64,000 bases of DNA. Source: Agapanthus africanus. Its lineage: Eukaryota; Streptophyta; Magnoliopsida; Asparagales; Amaryllidaceae. The DNA lies in NCBI GenBank assembly GCA_030015575.1, contig JASDDO010000016.1, positions 179,364,815 to 179,428,814 on the forward strand, given 5' to 3'. The translations under genes were made by a program, and so were the position numbers. This document shows positions 1 through 11,704 of the stretch, piece by piece. Below the pieces are notes generated by a model that saw only the letters and a list, made by a program, of their open reading frames with translations, was not told the DNA's origin and did not search any database. How positions within the stretch are numbered: the first letter of the stretch is position 1; the number at the start of each line of letters is the position of its first letter.

Positions 1-1560
1 ACAAACAACTCATAGTTTTAAAACTCATTACTTATAATATAAAACATGATTTAATTCATCGAAACCCTAACATCCATCAAATCGCCCGATTTCGTAAAAC
101 CCGAAAATGCCAATTTACCGTTTTTCTTCAAAACTTGACATTTAAATGAAACCAATGGTCATAAAACTCATTAAATAGCATAACTAGACTGTACAACCCA
201 TTACTATATTTTTATTACACAAATTTGTATTAATACAAAATTCCTAGTTTGCAACTTTTATAAATTTTCAACATCTTACAAGCAAAATTCCACAATTCCA
301 CAACAAACTTGATTTTGCATGAATTAATGTATTAAACTACAATTTATAATGATAATGATATAATGAAACCATAATTTATATTTTAAATCTCACTTATTTA
401 AGAATTTCAAAAACTAGTTAGCAAAAATAGTATTTTTATTAGTATTTTTTCAATTATCAAAAGAAACTAGTGACCAAACTAAGTTTTTCATTCCTTAAAC
501 ATGTCAATATCCTCATTTAAACAACAATATAATGTTACAAACATTAATTGGAATTTATCTCACCAATATATATAATATATAGAAATCTAGTTTGCAAAAA
601 TGGTTTAATTTAACAATTTGGAGAAGCAATTTACAATCTAACAACCATGCATGATTTTCCATTTCCAAAAGTGTTAAACTAGTAATTATAACCCTAATTA
701 ACTAATAAAAATCATAACTTGATTTTATAACCCTAACTTGAATTTAAAAACTTGCAAATAGAATTAATTTAATAAATCTAATTATGCTTAAAAGAAACAT
801 CTAATAAAAATAAATCAAAAGAAAAAGATTTATACCTTCACAACATGAAATCCAAACATGAAAATGAGCCTCCAAAATGAGTGCTTTCCATCTCCAAAAT
901 CCATGTAAAGATGAGCAAAGAATAGAGGGTATGAATTTATTAGGATTTTGTAAATTTTTATTTGGATTTTTAATGAATTTTTGATGGATTTTGCAACAAA
1001 AATCAAGTGGAGAAATGGGGGGGCTGCCATGATGACGAGGCCGGCCAATTTAGGGAGGTGAGGGAGAGAAAGAAATGAGTGAAGAATCATGTAGAATGTT
1101 CCCCCAAAATATCACCCTTTAATGTCTTTTCAACACTTTAATTAATTTCTTTCATTTCTTTTCTAAACAACTCAAGAAAAATCTAGAAACATGGTTAAAA
1201 TTTGCAACTAAATTTTGCATGATAAACAATAAATTCTAATATGCAATGGTTCATTTTTACAAATTAAACCCCTTCAAATTTGAAATTTACACTAATTTAG
1301 TGCATAAATAAAGCTTATGTTAATATTTAAAATAATTAATTTAGGAAAAATATTTAATTAAACTAAAAATTTATAAGTGACTAAATAAACACCATTTACT
1401 AGTAATAACATAATTAAAATAGGTATTTTTAAATTTATAGTGAAAAATAATTACGGTTTTGTTTTACGAAAAATACGTTTTTCTTTACCGAAAATCATAA
1501 AATTCACTTAAACGATTTTATTTATTTAATTATTTATTTAATTATTTTTAAAACGTTACA
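1..1560 (-). repeat. LARD-like LTR, partial (3' LTR on minus strand)
   Basis: This is the U3-side part of the LTR, ending on the plus strand in GTTACA directly before the purine tract. It matches 6480-8012 closely, with a few small indels. The remainder of this LTR lies left of the window. Short open frames on either strand, such as 830-1090, show no known domain. Confidence 0.8.
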
Positions 1561-1576
1561 ATCTTCCCCCCTTTAA
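1561..1576 (-). other. Polypurine tract of the LARD-like element
   Basis: On the minus strand this is a run ending in GGGGGGAAGAT immediately before the LTR start TGTAACG. This is the standard place and composition for the plus-strand primer of an LTR element. The same tract recurs at 8013-8028. Confidence 0.75.
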
Positions 1577-1929
1577 GAAATTCGGTCCCCGAATTTAAAT
1601 CAAAACTCCCTCTCCAAATACTAAAACATTTAGCAAAACACTCAAATCGTTGGGGCTCCGAAATCATCAATACATAACTAAAATTAACTCCGTCAAGCAT
1701 AACGCAATCATCGGAGTTATGGCGAGAATAAAATATCAAAACCCAATATGAAAACCATCATAATATACAACAATCTATAACTTATATATAGTGCGCATCA
1801 TAGTAAAACCGTCCAAATATCTGGATAAAGAAATATGCAAAAACCCCTTTTGAAAATCACCGTGTGATGCACGTGTCACGGCATAAGTAGCGGACGTTTA
1901 TTTATTTATTTTTTTATAAAAAAAATAGC

Positions 1930-1931
<2 letters not shown>

Positions 1932-2002
<71 letters not shown>
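1932..2002. repeat. (TA)n microsatellite
   Basis: About 70 bp of pure TA dinucleotides. The equivalent tract in the second internal copy (8385-8415) is about half as long, so the array has changed length since duplication. Confidence 0.95.
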
Positions 2003-2004
<2 letters not shown>

Positions 2005-2109
2005 TTTTATTAACATACACGTCCCGCCTGGTTACTAAATCAAATAGTATTGATTATGAAAACATACTGCTCAAACTGAAATCAATCCCAATCCCATCAA
2101 AAATATATC

Positions 2110-2360
2110 ATGTGCGTCCGGTGCGCACTGAAATCGGAACCAAATATAGATACCACGAATACACCCAAAAACAAAACCTAGTGCAACAGGTGTTCACCAA
2201 AAACATCTGTCAAGTGCAACGGGCGTGCACGACTCAATATCAGGTGCATCTAATCTGCACAAAACCCCGATTTAGTGCATCTGGTGTGCACAAAATCTCT
2301 TCAAGTGCACCGAATGTGCTCAAGAATCTCAATCAGGTGCACATGGTGCACGAAAACACA
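2110..2360. repeat. Degenerate array of GTGCA...TGCAC units
   Basis: About six or seven units of roughly 30 bp, each with GTGCA followed after a few bases by TGTGCAC or a variant, then an AAATCTC-like spacer. Most units can fold as a small hairpin. The array recurs at 8522-8747. The plus-strand open frame across it (2112-2438) has a composition set by the repeat and is not called as a gene. Confidence 0.6.
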
Positions 2361-2789
2361 CACCGAATGTCAAAATCGAAATCACAGTACGAAAATGCAT
2401 GGAAACTAGGTCGAAGCATATGTCAAAATCATGTGTAACCCATATGCACGAAATCAAATCAAAATCTCAAAATGTATTAAAACCAAATCAAGTGCACTGG
2501 GTATGTACTAAACAACATCAATACAACTGATATATGAAACACAAATAGAATGTAATGAAGGTACACATTAGAAATACCAATCGTAGAACAAAATCCTCAA
2601 AATACCAAAATCCAACAACAGAAATATGAAATTCAAATCACCAAATCACAATCGTAAACACTATCGTCAATGTGCGCATCTTTCCTCTGATGTTGACAGC
2701 TTCGAACTCGTCTCTTCATAGGTGTGCTGACTGCGCTACCAATGGCAATACTCATGTCTAGAGTCTCCCACATAGTTGATCCCTTCACC

Positions 2790-3120
2790 TGATATCCGGA
2801 CTACATTAAACTTTTCGATCGATTCATCAAAATCCCATAATTCCCCGAGAGTTCAACACTCAAGTACAGCTTAAAAATATCTGGTACATACCCCAGCATC
2901 GATGGTCCAGCCGTAAAAGGGCAAACCCAAGCCTCACTAATGGCACCGTGGAACTGCCGTAAACCCTAAGGTTCAAGGGCGTTCTCGTGGTCATTATGTC
3001 GAGTTAGGGTTTCATTCTTCTAGAGGGTCCATCAAAATACTGCGTGTTCTTCCGAATACCTTAAACTTGGGAAAATGGTTTTCTGATAATCGTTCGAACC
3101 CTTTAACTTCGTCTGGACGG
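2790..3120 (-). repeat. Leader module shared with copia elements
   Basis: This matches the leader of copia element E at about 15185-15535 over some 330 bp with many identical blocks, such as TTAAACTTTTCGATCGATTC and AGCCGTA.AAGGGCA. Weaker matches lie in C (about 41055-41315), G (about 58515-58775) and B (about 33200-33465). In all of them it lies on the internal side of a tRNA-iMet-type primer site. Confidence 0.75.
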
Positions 3121-3439
3121 CATGTGAATACCCTTCGTCCGCACGCTAAGCAATGCTTCAATCCTCAAGAATAACCAGTACCCTAATGGTTATCGCATTC
3201 GAGCCGCAGCTCCCTCTGCCCGTGCGCCCGTGGTAACAGAAACCACCCTCCGACATCGACGAAGATAGATCAAAGGAACGAATGAAATACGGTGCAAACA
3301 AATGTACATCCTAAGGCTCCTTAAGCAGAGTAGCGTATCGTAAGTATGCCGCGGACCATACCCACGGTACGTTACTCTACCTAAATCGCCTACTCCATCA
3401 ACCAAGGGTCACCTAGACTTATATAAGGTTAAACCTAGC

Positions 3440-3451
3440 GCTCTGATACCA
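3440..3451 (-). other. Primer binding site, tRNA-iMet type
   Basis: The minus strand reads TGGTATCAGAGC, the usual plant complement of the initiator-methionine tRNA 3' end. It lies four bases past the LTR end at 3456. The same 12 bases mark the copia elements E, B, C and G. Confidence 0.85.
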
Positions 3452-3455
3452 ACTT

Positions 3456-6400
3456 TGTCACGACCCGAAAGTACGGAACGTGACCGGCACTTAGATTACG
3501 AAGCGTCTAGAGGCGCAACGTAACCTAAGTAAGCCGAAACCCAGAAATCTAAACCATAAAAGAAGATGTAAAAGAAAACATGAAGGAAACAAGTTTAAAA
3601 GCATCAGCAAATTTTTCCAAAAATTTCGGCAGAGTCTCCTCTGTAAAAACTGGCCCCAAACGGGTACAACAAATATAATATACACAAACAATAAAAAGCG
3701 TCCCCAAACGGGAGCTAGCTCGACACCAAAAGGCGGAAACAACCACAACAATGCATAATAGTATACAACGCCAAAGGGCGAGGCTCAAAACTTAAAAGAA
3801 AACAAAACCACCAGATATCATAATAATACAAGCGCGACTCTAAGGTCGAAACAAATAAATGGTCCAGTAATCTATCAAATAATACAAGTTTGGTTGATGG
3901 AGCTTTCTAGATACAAATGAAATAATAAAAATACAACGGCGGTCCAGATACAAATGAACCAACCTACCGTGCAAATCACCCGGAAAGAAATCATGTGCCA
4001 GCAATCTGCCAAGGAACCCTGTACATCAACCTGTAATAAAATTTGGCACAACGGGGGCGAGTTGCCAACTCGTGAGTAGAAGACATCTACGAAAAGAAAT
4101 CGAATGCACGACGCTATCCTAGGTCATAATAATACACTACTAAATCCCAATCATCTAGTAATGGCAGGGTAATACTACGTGTAAATGCAAATACTCCGTG
4201 CTCGTGTCAGTGCCTCATATAATACTATATCATAAGAATGAGTATGCATGCACCATGAATGTAACATAACCAATCCTGAAATCTAGATATATCTGTATAA
4301 GAAGTCTTTAACTTTTATCATAGTAAAATGTGTATAGAAATCTGAAATAGAAAAATCCATGGAAATCCGTGTCAAGCATCGACACAAAACATGTAAATCT
4401 CAAGTCTCAATACCTCATAATCTCAATGTCTCATAGTCTCAATATCTCGGGCTCCGTCAGTCCGGATCGGCCCATATGATCAAATCTCACGACAACGGTC
4501 GGTATCCTCCGGATATCTGCCGCGCCAGACATCACCGGTAGGTAGCCTTCCCCTGCCAGGCTCATCGTCTACAACTCAATCTTCTTGCCCCGGGGTACCA
4601 TACCGGGCCCACCATGTACCCGAAACGGTTCATCCACTCCTCGAATCGGGTCTCGAAATCCAACAGAAAACATAAAATCTCATGGTGGACGACACATACA
4701 TCACGAGAAAACCGCGTCTTATGTTTTAAAAAGAGAGAAGGAAAGAGAAAGAAGTTTTTATATATCCTTGCGGTTTTCCCCAAAATCCAGAAATCTCATA
4801 GAAAACCAAAATCCCAAAATCCTGAGTAAGTATATGATAAGTGTCGGCATATGCCCATAATACTGCATAATAACATGGAAATGCGAATGCATGAAATGTC
4901 TAAGTAATAAATACCATGTCTATACTAACACCATAGAGTAATCTCAATATTATATCGATCTAGCTGTTTGCTGATTCTATCAATAAAAGATAATATGATC
5001 TAAAGTGTACGTGACATAGCAATTACCGATGATGATGTGTGTGAGCCGGCAAATAAGTGTGCGTGGAATATGCGCATCATCGGTAATGGTGCCGGTGTCT
5101 TAACAGGCAAAGTTTATACTGATTATAGAAACATATGTATAAACATGTAACATTATGGTTACAGTATGAATGTAAAGACAGATGTGCAATAACCACTCAT
5201 TTGATATACAAGTATAACCACAACTATGTGTCTCGAGCCTAACTAGTGTCCTTCTAACATCCTAAGGAACTAAACCTAAGAAACTAGTCAATAAGAAACA
5301 AGAGTCCACCTAAGGTCTGAATCCATATCTCTAATAGTCGGCGATCCAGCCTCAATAGCGTAACGTACGTAGTACGGCTTCCTCGAATCAAGAGTGCGGA
5401 TCAATCATCATATCTATGCCTCGTACGGTAAAATCCATCGTACGGCATCCCAATATCGGGGTACGGGTCAAGTATCTCCTAGGTGTCTCATCATTCGTAT
5501 AATATCATCATCAACACATGTCATGATCAAGGTGCTATACTGTAATCGCATACATCAATCATATATCATTGCCATCATAAATATACATCATTAATTTATC
5601 CTCAGAAATATCATGTCATATATATCATATTGTGATTAAGTCACACTTATATCATATCATCTTCAAGTCACACCTATATGATGTCGTAATCAAGTCATAC
5701 ATATATCATACCGTGATCAGTCACAAGTTACAGTCCGGGTGCTATTTTAGAGTCCCATGTACCTCAATATCATCACCACCCATTATAATTTATGTATACC
5801 TGTTCATTTTCTCATTCTCTAATGATCCACTAACACTTTAATACGACTGTATAGCCAAGAATCACGGCATCAAGCCCAGTTATACTGTTTCATTCCCGTG
5901 TATCATATCACATTAATGTATCCCATATACGTGTTGTATAAATATATATACCTATACCTAGTCCTATATATATACACACATACACGTATACACCACGTCG
6001 AGTTTCAGTGTGTGCGTGTGTGTGTATCTACCTGAAACCTACGAATCTCTTCCAAGGTATTCATCCTCTGGTATGGTCTTCCTAAATCAGTCTAGTCTAG
6101 CCTAGGGTCATTACTAGGGTCCTACTCATTAAGAATCTAGGGTCACATCTGGCTTCCTAATGTCAATAAGTACTATTCCTATTCTATGTTGCGGGGGTGC
6201 TAAACGCCATCCACCCGACTTCCCCCCGTAGATATACATCTACTCACCTGGTCCATGTCTGCCGAAGACGGTGTCGCCATCCTCTTCTTCATCGCCCGCA
6301 GTCCACGTGAGGGGTACCTATACGCAAACATATATAGTATCGTAAACTAAATCAAGGACAAAAGTCAAAACGACACACGGAACGCGCATAAGTTAAAACC

Positions 6401-8012
6401 TATGTACCGTTCACGCAAAAGAACCAAATATCGCTCGATATCGGCGTACAAACTCCGATTAATCGAGATAAACATCAACAAACAACTCATAGTTTTAAAA
6501 CTCATTACTTATAATATAAAACATGATTTAATTCATCGAAACCCTAACATCCATCAAATCGCCCGATTTCGTAAAACCCGAAAATGCCAATTTACCGTTT
6601 TTCTTCAAAACTTGACATTTAAATGAAACCAATGGTCATAAAACTCATTAAATAGCATAACTAGACTATACAACCCATTACTATATTTTTAATACACAAA
6701 TTTGTATTAATACAAAATTCCTAGTTTGCAACTTTTATAAATTTTCAACATCTTACAAGCAAAATTCCACAATTCCACAACAAACTTGATTTTGCATGAA
6801 TTAATGTATTAAACTACAATTTATAATGATAATGATATAATGAAACCATAATTTATATTTTAAATCTCACTTATTTAAGAATTTCCAAAAACTAGTTAGC
6901 AAAAATAGTATTTTTATTAGTATTTTTTCAATTATCAAAAGAAACTAGTGACCAAACTAAGTTTTTCATTCCTTAAACATGTCAATATCCTCATTTAAAC
7001 AACAATCTAATGTTACAAACATTAATTGGAATTTATCTCACCAATATATATAATATATAGAAATCTAGTTTGCAAAAATGGTTTAATTTATCAATTTGGA
7101 GAAGCAATTTACAATCTAACAACCATGCATGATTTTCCATTTCCAAAAGTATTAAACTAGTAATTATACCCTAATTAACTAATAAAAATCATAACTTGAT
7201 TTTATAACCCTAACTTGAATTTAAAAACTTGAAACAGAATTAATTTAATAAATCTAATTATGCTTAAAAGAAACATCTAATAAAAATAAATCAAAAGAAA
7301 AAGATTTATACCTTCACAACATGAAATCCAAACATGAAAATGAGCCTCCAAAATGAGTGCTTTCCATCTCCAAAATCCATATAAAGATGAGCAAAGAATA
7401 GAGGGTATGAATTTATTAGGATTTTGTGGATTTTTAATGAATTTTTGATGGATTTTGCAACAAAAATCAAGTGGAGAAATGGGGGGGCTGCCATGATGAC
7501 GAGGCCGGCCAATTTAGGGAGGTGAGGGAGAGAAAGAAATGAGTGAAGAATCATGTATAATGTTCCCCCAAAATATCACCCTTTAATGTCTTTTCAACAC
7601 TTTAATTAATTTCTTTCATTTCTTTTCTAAACAACTCGAGAAAAATCTAGAAACATGGTTAAAATTTACAACTAAATTTTGCATGATAAACACTAAATTC
7701 TAATATGCAATGGTTCATTTTTACAAATTAAACCCCTTCAAATTTGAAATTTACACTAATTTAGTGCATAAATAAAGCTTATGTTAATATTTAAAATAAT
7801 TAATTTAGGAAAAATATTTAATTAAACTAAAAATTTATAAGTGACTAAATAAACACCATTTACTAGTAATAACATAATTAAAATAGGTATTTTTAAATTT
7901 ATAGTGAAAAATAATTACGGTTTTGTTTTACGAAAAATACGTTTTACTTTACCGAAAATCATAAAATTCACTTAAACGATTTTATTTATTTAATTATTTT
8001 TAAAACGTTACA
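3456..8012 (-). repeat. Complete 4.56 kb LTR of LARD-like element
   Basis: It starts TGTCACGACCCG and ends ACGTTACA on the plus strand, with primer site on one side and purine tract on the other. No long reading frame or recognisable domain is present. The left two thirds (3456-6479) has its partner copy outside the window. It contains CTCAAT-rich repeats near 4400-4450 and a short tandem repeat at 5630-5725. Confidence 0.8.
5630..5725. repeat. Short tandem repeat in LARD-like LTR
   Basis: Three to four degenerate units of about 27 bp built around AAGTCACAC.TATATCAT, including alternating GTGAT and ATCAC half-sites. Confidence 0.55.
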
Positions 8013-8378
8013 ATCTTCCCCCCTTTAAGAAATTCGGTCCCCGAATTTAAATCAAAACTCCCCCTCCAAATACTAAAACATTTAGCAAAACACTCAAATC
8101 GTCGGGGCTCCGAAATCATCAATACATAACTAAAATTAACTCCGTCAAGCATAACGCAATCATCGGAGTTATGGTGAGAATAAAATATCAAAACCCAATA
8201 TGAAAACCATCATAATATACATCAATCTATAACTTATATATAGTGCGCATCATAGTAAAACCGTCCAAATATCTGGATAAAGAAATATGCAAAAACTCCT
8301 TTTGAAAATCGCCGTGTGATGCACGTGTCACGGCATAAGTAGCGGACGTTTATTTATTTATTTTTTTAAAAAAATAGC

Positions 8379-8418
<40 letters not shown>

Positions 8419-8747
8419 ATTTAACATACACGTCCCGCCTGGTTACTAAATCAAATAGTAATGATTATGAAAACATACTGCTCAAACTGAAATCAATCCC
8501 AATCACATCAAAAATATATCATGTGCGTCCGGTGCGCACTGAAATCAGAACCAAATATAGATACCACGAATACTCCCAAAAACAAAACCTAGTGCAACAG
8601 GTGTTCACCAAAAACATCTGTCAAGTGCAACGGGCGTGCACGACTCAATATCAGGTGCATCTAATCTGCACAAAACCCCGATTTAGTGCATCTGGTGTGC
8701 ACAAAATCTCATCAAGTGCACCGAATGTGCGCAAGAATCTCAATCAG
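8013..8747 (-). mobile_element. Second, partial internal region of LARD-like element
   Basis: It is homologous to 1561 to about 2332, including the purine tract (8013-8028), the TA microsatellite (8385-8415) and part of the GTGCA array. The match stops near 8747, where a copia fragment begins. Confidence 0.8.
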
Positions 8748-9385
8748 CTCGCATGCAAGGGATACCCTATGCTTCGGCAGTAGGCTCTATCATGTATGCG
8801 ATGCTATGTACCAGACCCGATGTAGCATACTCACTAAGTGTAGTGAGTCGGTATCAAGAAGATCCTGGAGAGAGTCACTGGACAGCTGTGAAGAACATTC
8901 TCAAGTACTTGCGAAGGACTAGAGACATGTTCTTGGTGTATGGTAACGGAGAACTCCGGGTGGAGTCCTTTACCGATTCCAGCTTCCAAAGTGATAAGGA
9001 CGACTCTAAGTCGCACTCGGGATTTGTCTTTGCCCTTAATGGAGGGACGGTATGTTGGAAGAGTTCCAAACAGGATACCGTTGCAGACTCGACGATGGAG
9101 GCTGAATACATCGCTGCCAACGATGCTGTCAAAGAGGCTGTCTGGATGAAGAAGTTCATTAGTGAACTTGGTGTGGTTCCATCCATAGATCTTCCAATAC
9201 TTCTGTATTGCGATAACAATGGAGCTGTGGCTTTGGCCAAGGAACCCAGATCCCATCAGAAGTCCAGACATATTCTGAGGCGGTATCACCTGATCAGGGA
9301 GATAGTTGATCGTCCGGAGATCGAGGTCAGGAGAGTAGATATGAAGGACAACACTTCGGATCCACTCATGAAGGCCATTCCCCGG
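8748..9385 (+). pseudogene. Ty1/copia RNase H fragment (fossil)
   Basis: The plus strand encodes the C-terminal end of a copia polyprotein: a stretch like PYASAVGSIMYAMLCTRPDV, then TDSSFQSDKDD, SGFVF, WKSSKQ, SMEAEYIA, YCDNNGA, KSRHI and a DPLMKA tail. This order is typical of the copia RNase H domain. It is close to the same region of element B (27522-28214, minus strand). The fragment has no LTR or primer site of its own, and its neighbours are unrelated: the LARD-like interior on the left and gypsy-like fragment X on the right. The frame is open across the piece. It is a leftover or captured part of an element, not a host gene. Confidence 0.85.
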
Positions 9386-9502
9386 CCGTGCGTCGCCCGT
9401 GTCGGTGCAAAAAATTTGTGGCGGTTGGCAGCGCGTTGACTAGTCTTCTTTAGGGGTAAAATTGTAAATGCAGATGTGAATCGATTATAATCCTAGGGTT
9501 TC
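9386..9502 (+). mobile_element. Fragment X, left part (gypsy-like LTR?)
   Basis: This short piece, ending TCCTAGGGTTTC, is separated from 11705-12505 by a solo LTR. The pairing rests on the near-matching 5 bp on each side of that LTR. No coding is seen. The element type is uncertain. Confidence 0.4.
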
Positions 9503-11704
9503 TGTTAGTTATGTATATGCCCTAGAGGCCATTGTTGTACATATGATGTATATTATGATGGATGCTTGGATATATACAGAGAGGACTTTCTTGCTCGGCA
9601 TGATAGTATGCTATTTGGTTTCACTTTATCTTAACATGTTGACTTGTATTGGTTTACTGTCTTTCTCTCACATGTTGATAAAGCCCTTAGGATCTGTACT
9701 CGACTACTAGGATTATGATGAGATCATACTAGTGGGGCCACGGTAGTCGATGAGTACATCCTATAAATGTTCCCAGTCGAGGGTATATCGAGACGGGGCA
9801 TCGATACACCAGAGTAGACTAGCGTATACGCATCTTGACCCATATGATGGGCGATGGATGATCCCATATCCATCGGTGTTTGACATTAAGGATGGTGTAC
9901 GGGTGTTCAGTGGAGACTGGGTACACTGGACGGACTCGCCGAGAACTCCCAGATGGTGATATACCACACGTCAGATGGCAGTTCTCCGGTGACACTGGTA
10001 CAGGGTAGTCTGTAGACCCGAGATCGTCATAGAGTCTTGTGTGATTCCCACTGTGCTTTGATTTCCACCTTACCACGTCTAAGAGGTCGTGCAAAATAGT
10101 GGCTTTTAGGTACAGTCCCGAATCACATGGAGGCAATGAGCGATAGGAGGGGATTCGTCTCTCCCGGTATAGAGAGTTGATGTTATGCTGTGTTCGATTG
10201 GCTATAACTGGAAGTCCCTGGCCAGGGCTGATATAGAGATATACTGGTAAGTGTTACCAGTAGTTTCTCGACCTGTTATGAGCCTCACATCGACACGACT
10301 TATCGGTTACTGGGGTCTGACGTATACCACCCCTAGATTTGATATGAGACATATCGGACGAACAGACCGGACTGTACGGGAGTGTTACTGATTGGATTCA
10401 CAGGAGAACGGACAGGCTAGCTTGTTGATCTTCTGACCACTCAATACCTGGGTGGCTGTTACGTTTAGCTGACCACTTGCAGCTTGTGGGTGTTTGATAT
10501 GATCATCACCTGCTACCGGCGTATTGACGATTCTTTAAAGTCCTACACAGAGGTTTCTTGGCTCAGGCAAAACGGAGTAGAGGCACATATGTGATATGTG
10601 CAGGACCGAGGATAATGCGATATGAGATACCGTATTATATTCTCACGATATTTAGATATGAACCGGGTCATCGGATCAAGTGTTGATTCGATGAATCGGT
10701 ACATGATATATTAGTCGGTTATATTCGATATAGCCGGATCGTTGGATCAAGTATTGATTCGATGATTTAATGTATAATGATATATATGATATATTGTATT
10801 ACATTATCTAATATTGGCTCGCTTTATTATTTGATTTTCTCACCGGATTAATACATTGATATATATGCGATATATGTTAATTGTATTATTTTCTTTTGTT
10901 GCAAATATATAATATATATGTGATATATATTATTGTGACATGATATGATTCATTATGAAACATGTTTAAGGATGATAAAAAGGGATTAGGGTTTGATTAG
11001 GGTTAGCTCCTTCTTGTTCATTCTAGAAGGATTCTCTTTTGTCTTGGTTAAGATATTATGGTTGATACTTATCCTTGACTCATACTTAACCTAACCAAAC
11101 CCTAGCTATAGTTTATTCTCTACAAAGGTTTAGCCTCTCATCCTTGACCATGGTTCCATAATCAATCATATACTCTTATCTACTATTCATCACAAAAGGA
11201 TGATTCTCATTATTCTTCATCTTCTTCTCTCTTGAGTTTGAGAGAGAGCTCACTTGTGATTTCTTTTGTGATGAGTTCTTATGAGAAAATGATATAAAAA
11301 GAAAACATAAATACTACTCCATCATCCTCATCTAATCTAGCCCATTAGATTAGGGTGTTCACCTCATTAGAGTGAGAAAGCTTGGGTTATAGCAATTTCG
11401 ACGTAGATTATCGGAGAAGCGGAACACTTCAAGCTAGCATGGATCGTTTGAGTCGTGGAGCCTCTCTTGAGTCCGGGAGATCGTGGATCGCGGCGAAGGG
11501 ACTTCTACTCGGAGCTTGTGAAGCGAAGGAGCGGACTACAAAGGTTGTAATCCCTCACACTTAGGTTTAAAGATGTTATCTTGCATGTTAAACCCTAATA
11601 ATCTAGCAAAGATCCTGTCTTTGGGTTGTTCGGCACATCTAAAATTTTATTTGGGCATGATTGATGTTTTATGAACCTTCACAAGAGTGCCTAGGAACCC
11701 TACA
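9503..11704 (+). mobile_element. Copia solo LTR, A type (A1)
   Basis: This 2202 bp LTR starts TGTTAGTTATGTATATGCCC and ends GAACCCTACA, with no purine tract before it and no primer site after it. Flanking bases GTTTC and GTATC look like a slightly diverged 5 bp target duplication. It is the same LTR type as 35915-38102, in opposite orientation. Solo LTRs form by recombination between the two LTRs of one element. It contains the conserved 9 bp inverted repeat at 10242-10262 and the palindrome CCCTGGCCAGGG just before it. Confidence 0.85.

Larger units (their letters stand above)
1561..3455 (-). mobile_element. Non-coding internal region of LARD-like element
   Basis: This 1.9 kb lies between purine tract and primer site. 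It contains an AT microsatellite, an array of GTGCA/TGCAC units and a segment homologous to copia leaders. I see no gag, protease, integrase or reverse transcriptase motif on either strand. Confidence 0.75.
1..8747 (-). mobile_element. LARD-like LTR element in tandem arrangement
   Basis: Bases 1-1560 recur at about 6480-8012, and 1561 to about 2332 recur at 8013-8747. Read on the minus strand the order is partial internal region, complete LTR, complete internal region, LTR running off the window. The LTR is bounded by TG...CA, is followed by a tRNA-iMet-type primer site and is preceded by a purine tract. The 4.5 kb LTR with a 1.9 kb internal region lacking any gag or pol matches the LARD class (large LTRs, non-coding interior, moved by proteins of other elements). 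The two LTR copies look about 98% alike by eye, so the array is fairly young. The order LTR-internal-LTR-internal suggests unequal recombination. Superfamily is not provable without coding sequence. Confidence 0.8.

Noticed and set aside
830-1090. Minus-strand 86-residue open frame, repeated at 7306-7554
   Set aside because: It recurs only because both copies are LTR sequence. No known domain is present, and the two versions differ by an indel in the middle.
2112-2438. Plus-strand 108-residue open frame in the LARD-like interior
   Set aside because: Its composition follows the GTGCA repeat array, with no domain and no plausible context.
3182-3400. GC-richer stretch of the LARD-like interior considered as a host gene piece
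   Set aside because: No continuous frame with a recognisable product on either strand. It adjoins the primer site and fits an element leader.
8834-9289. Minus-strand 151-residue frame opposite the RNase H fragment
   Set aside because: It is a shadow of the plus-strand RNase H reading frame.
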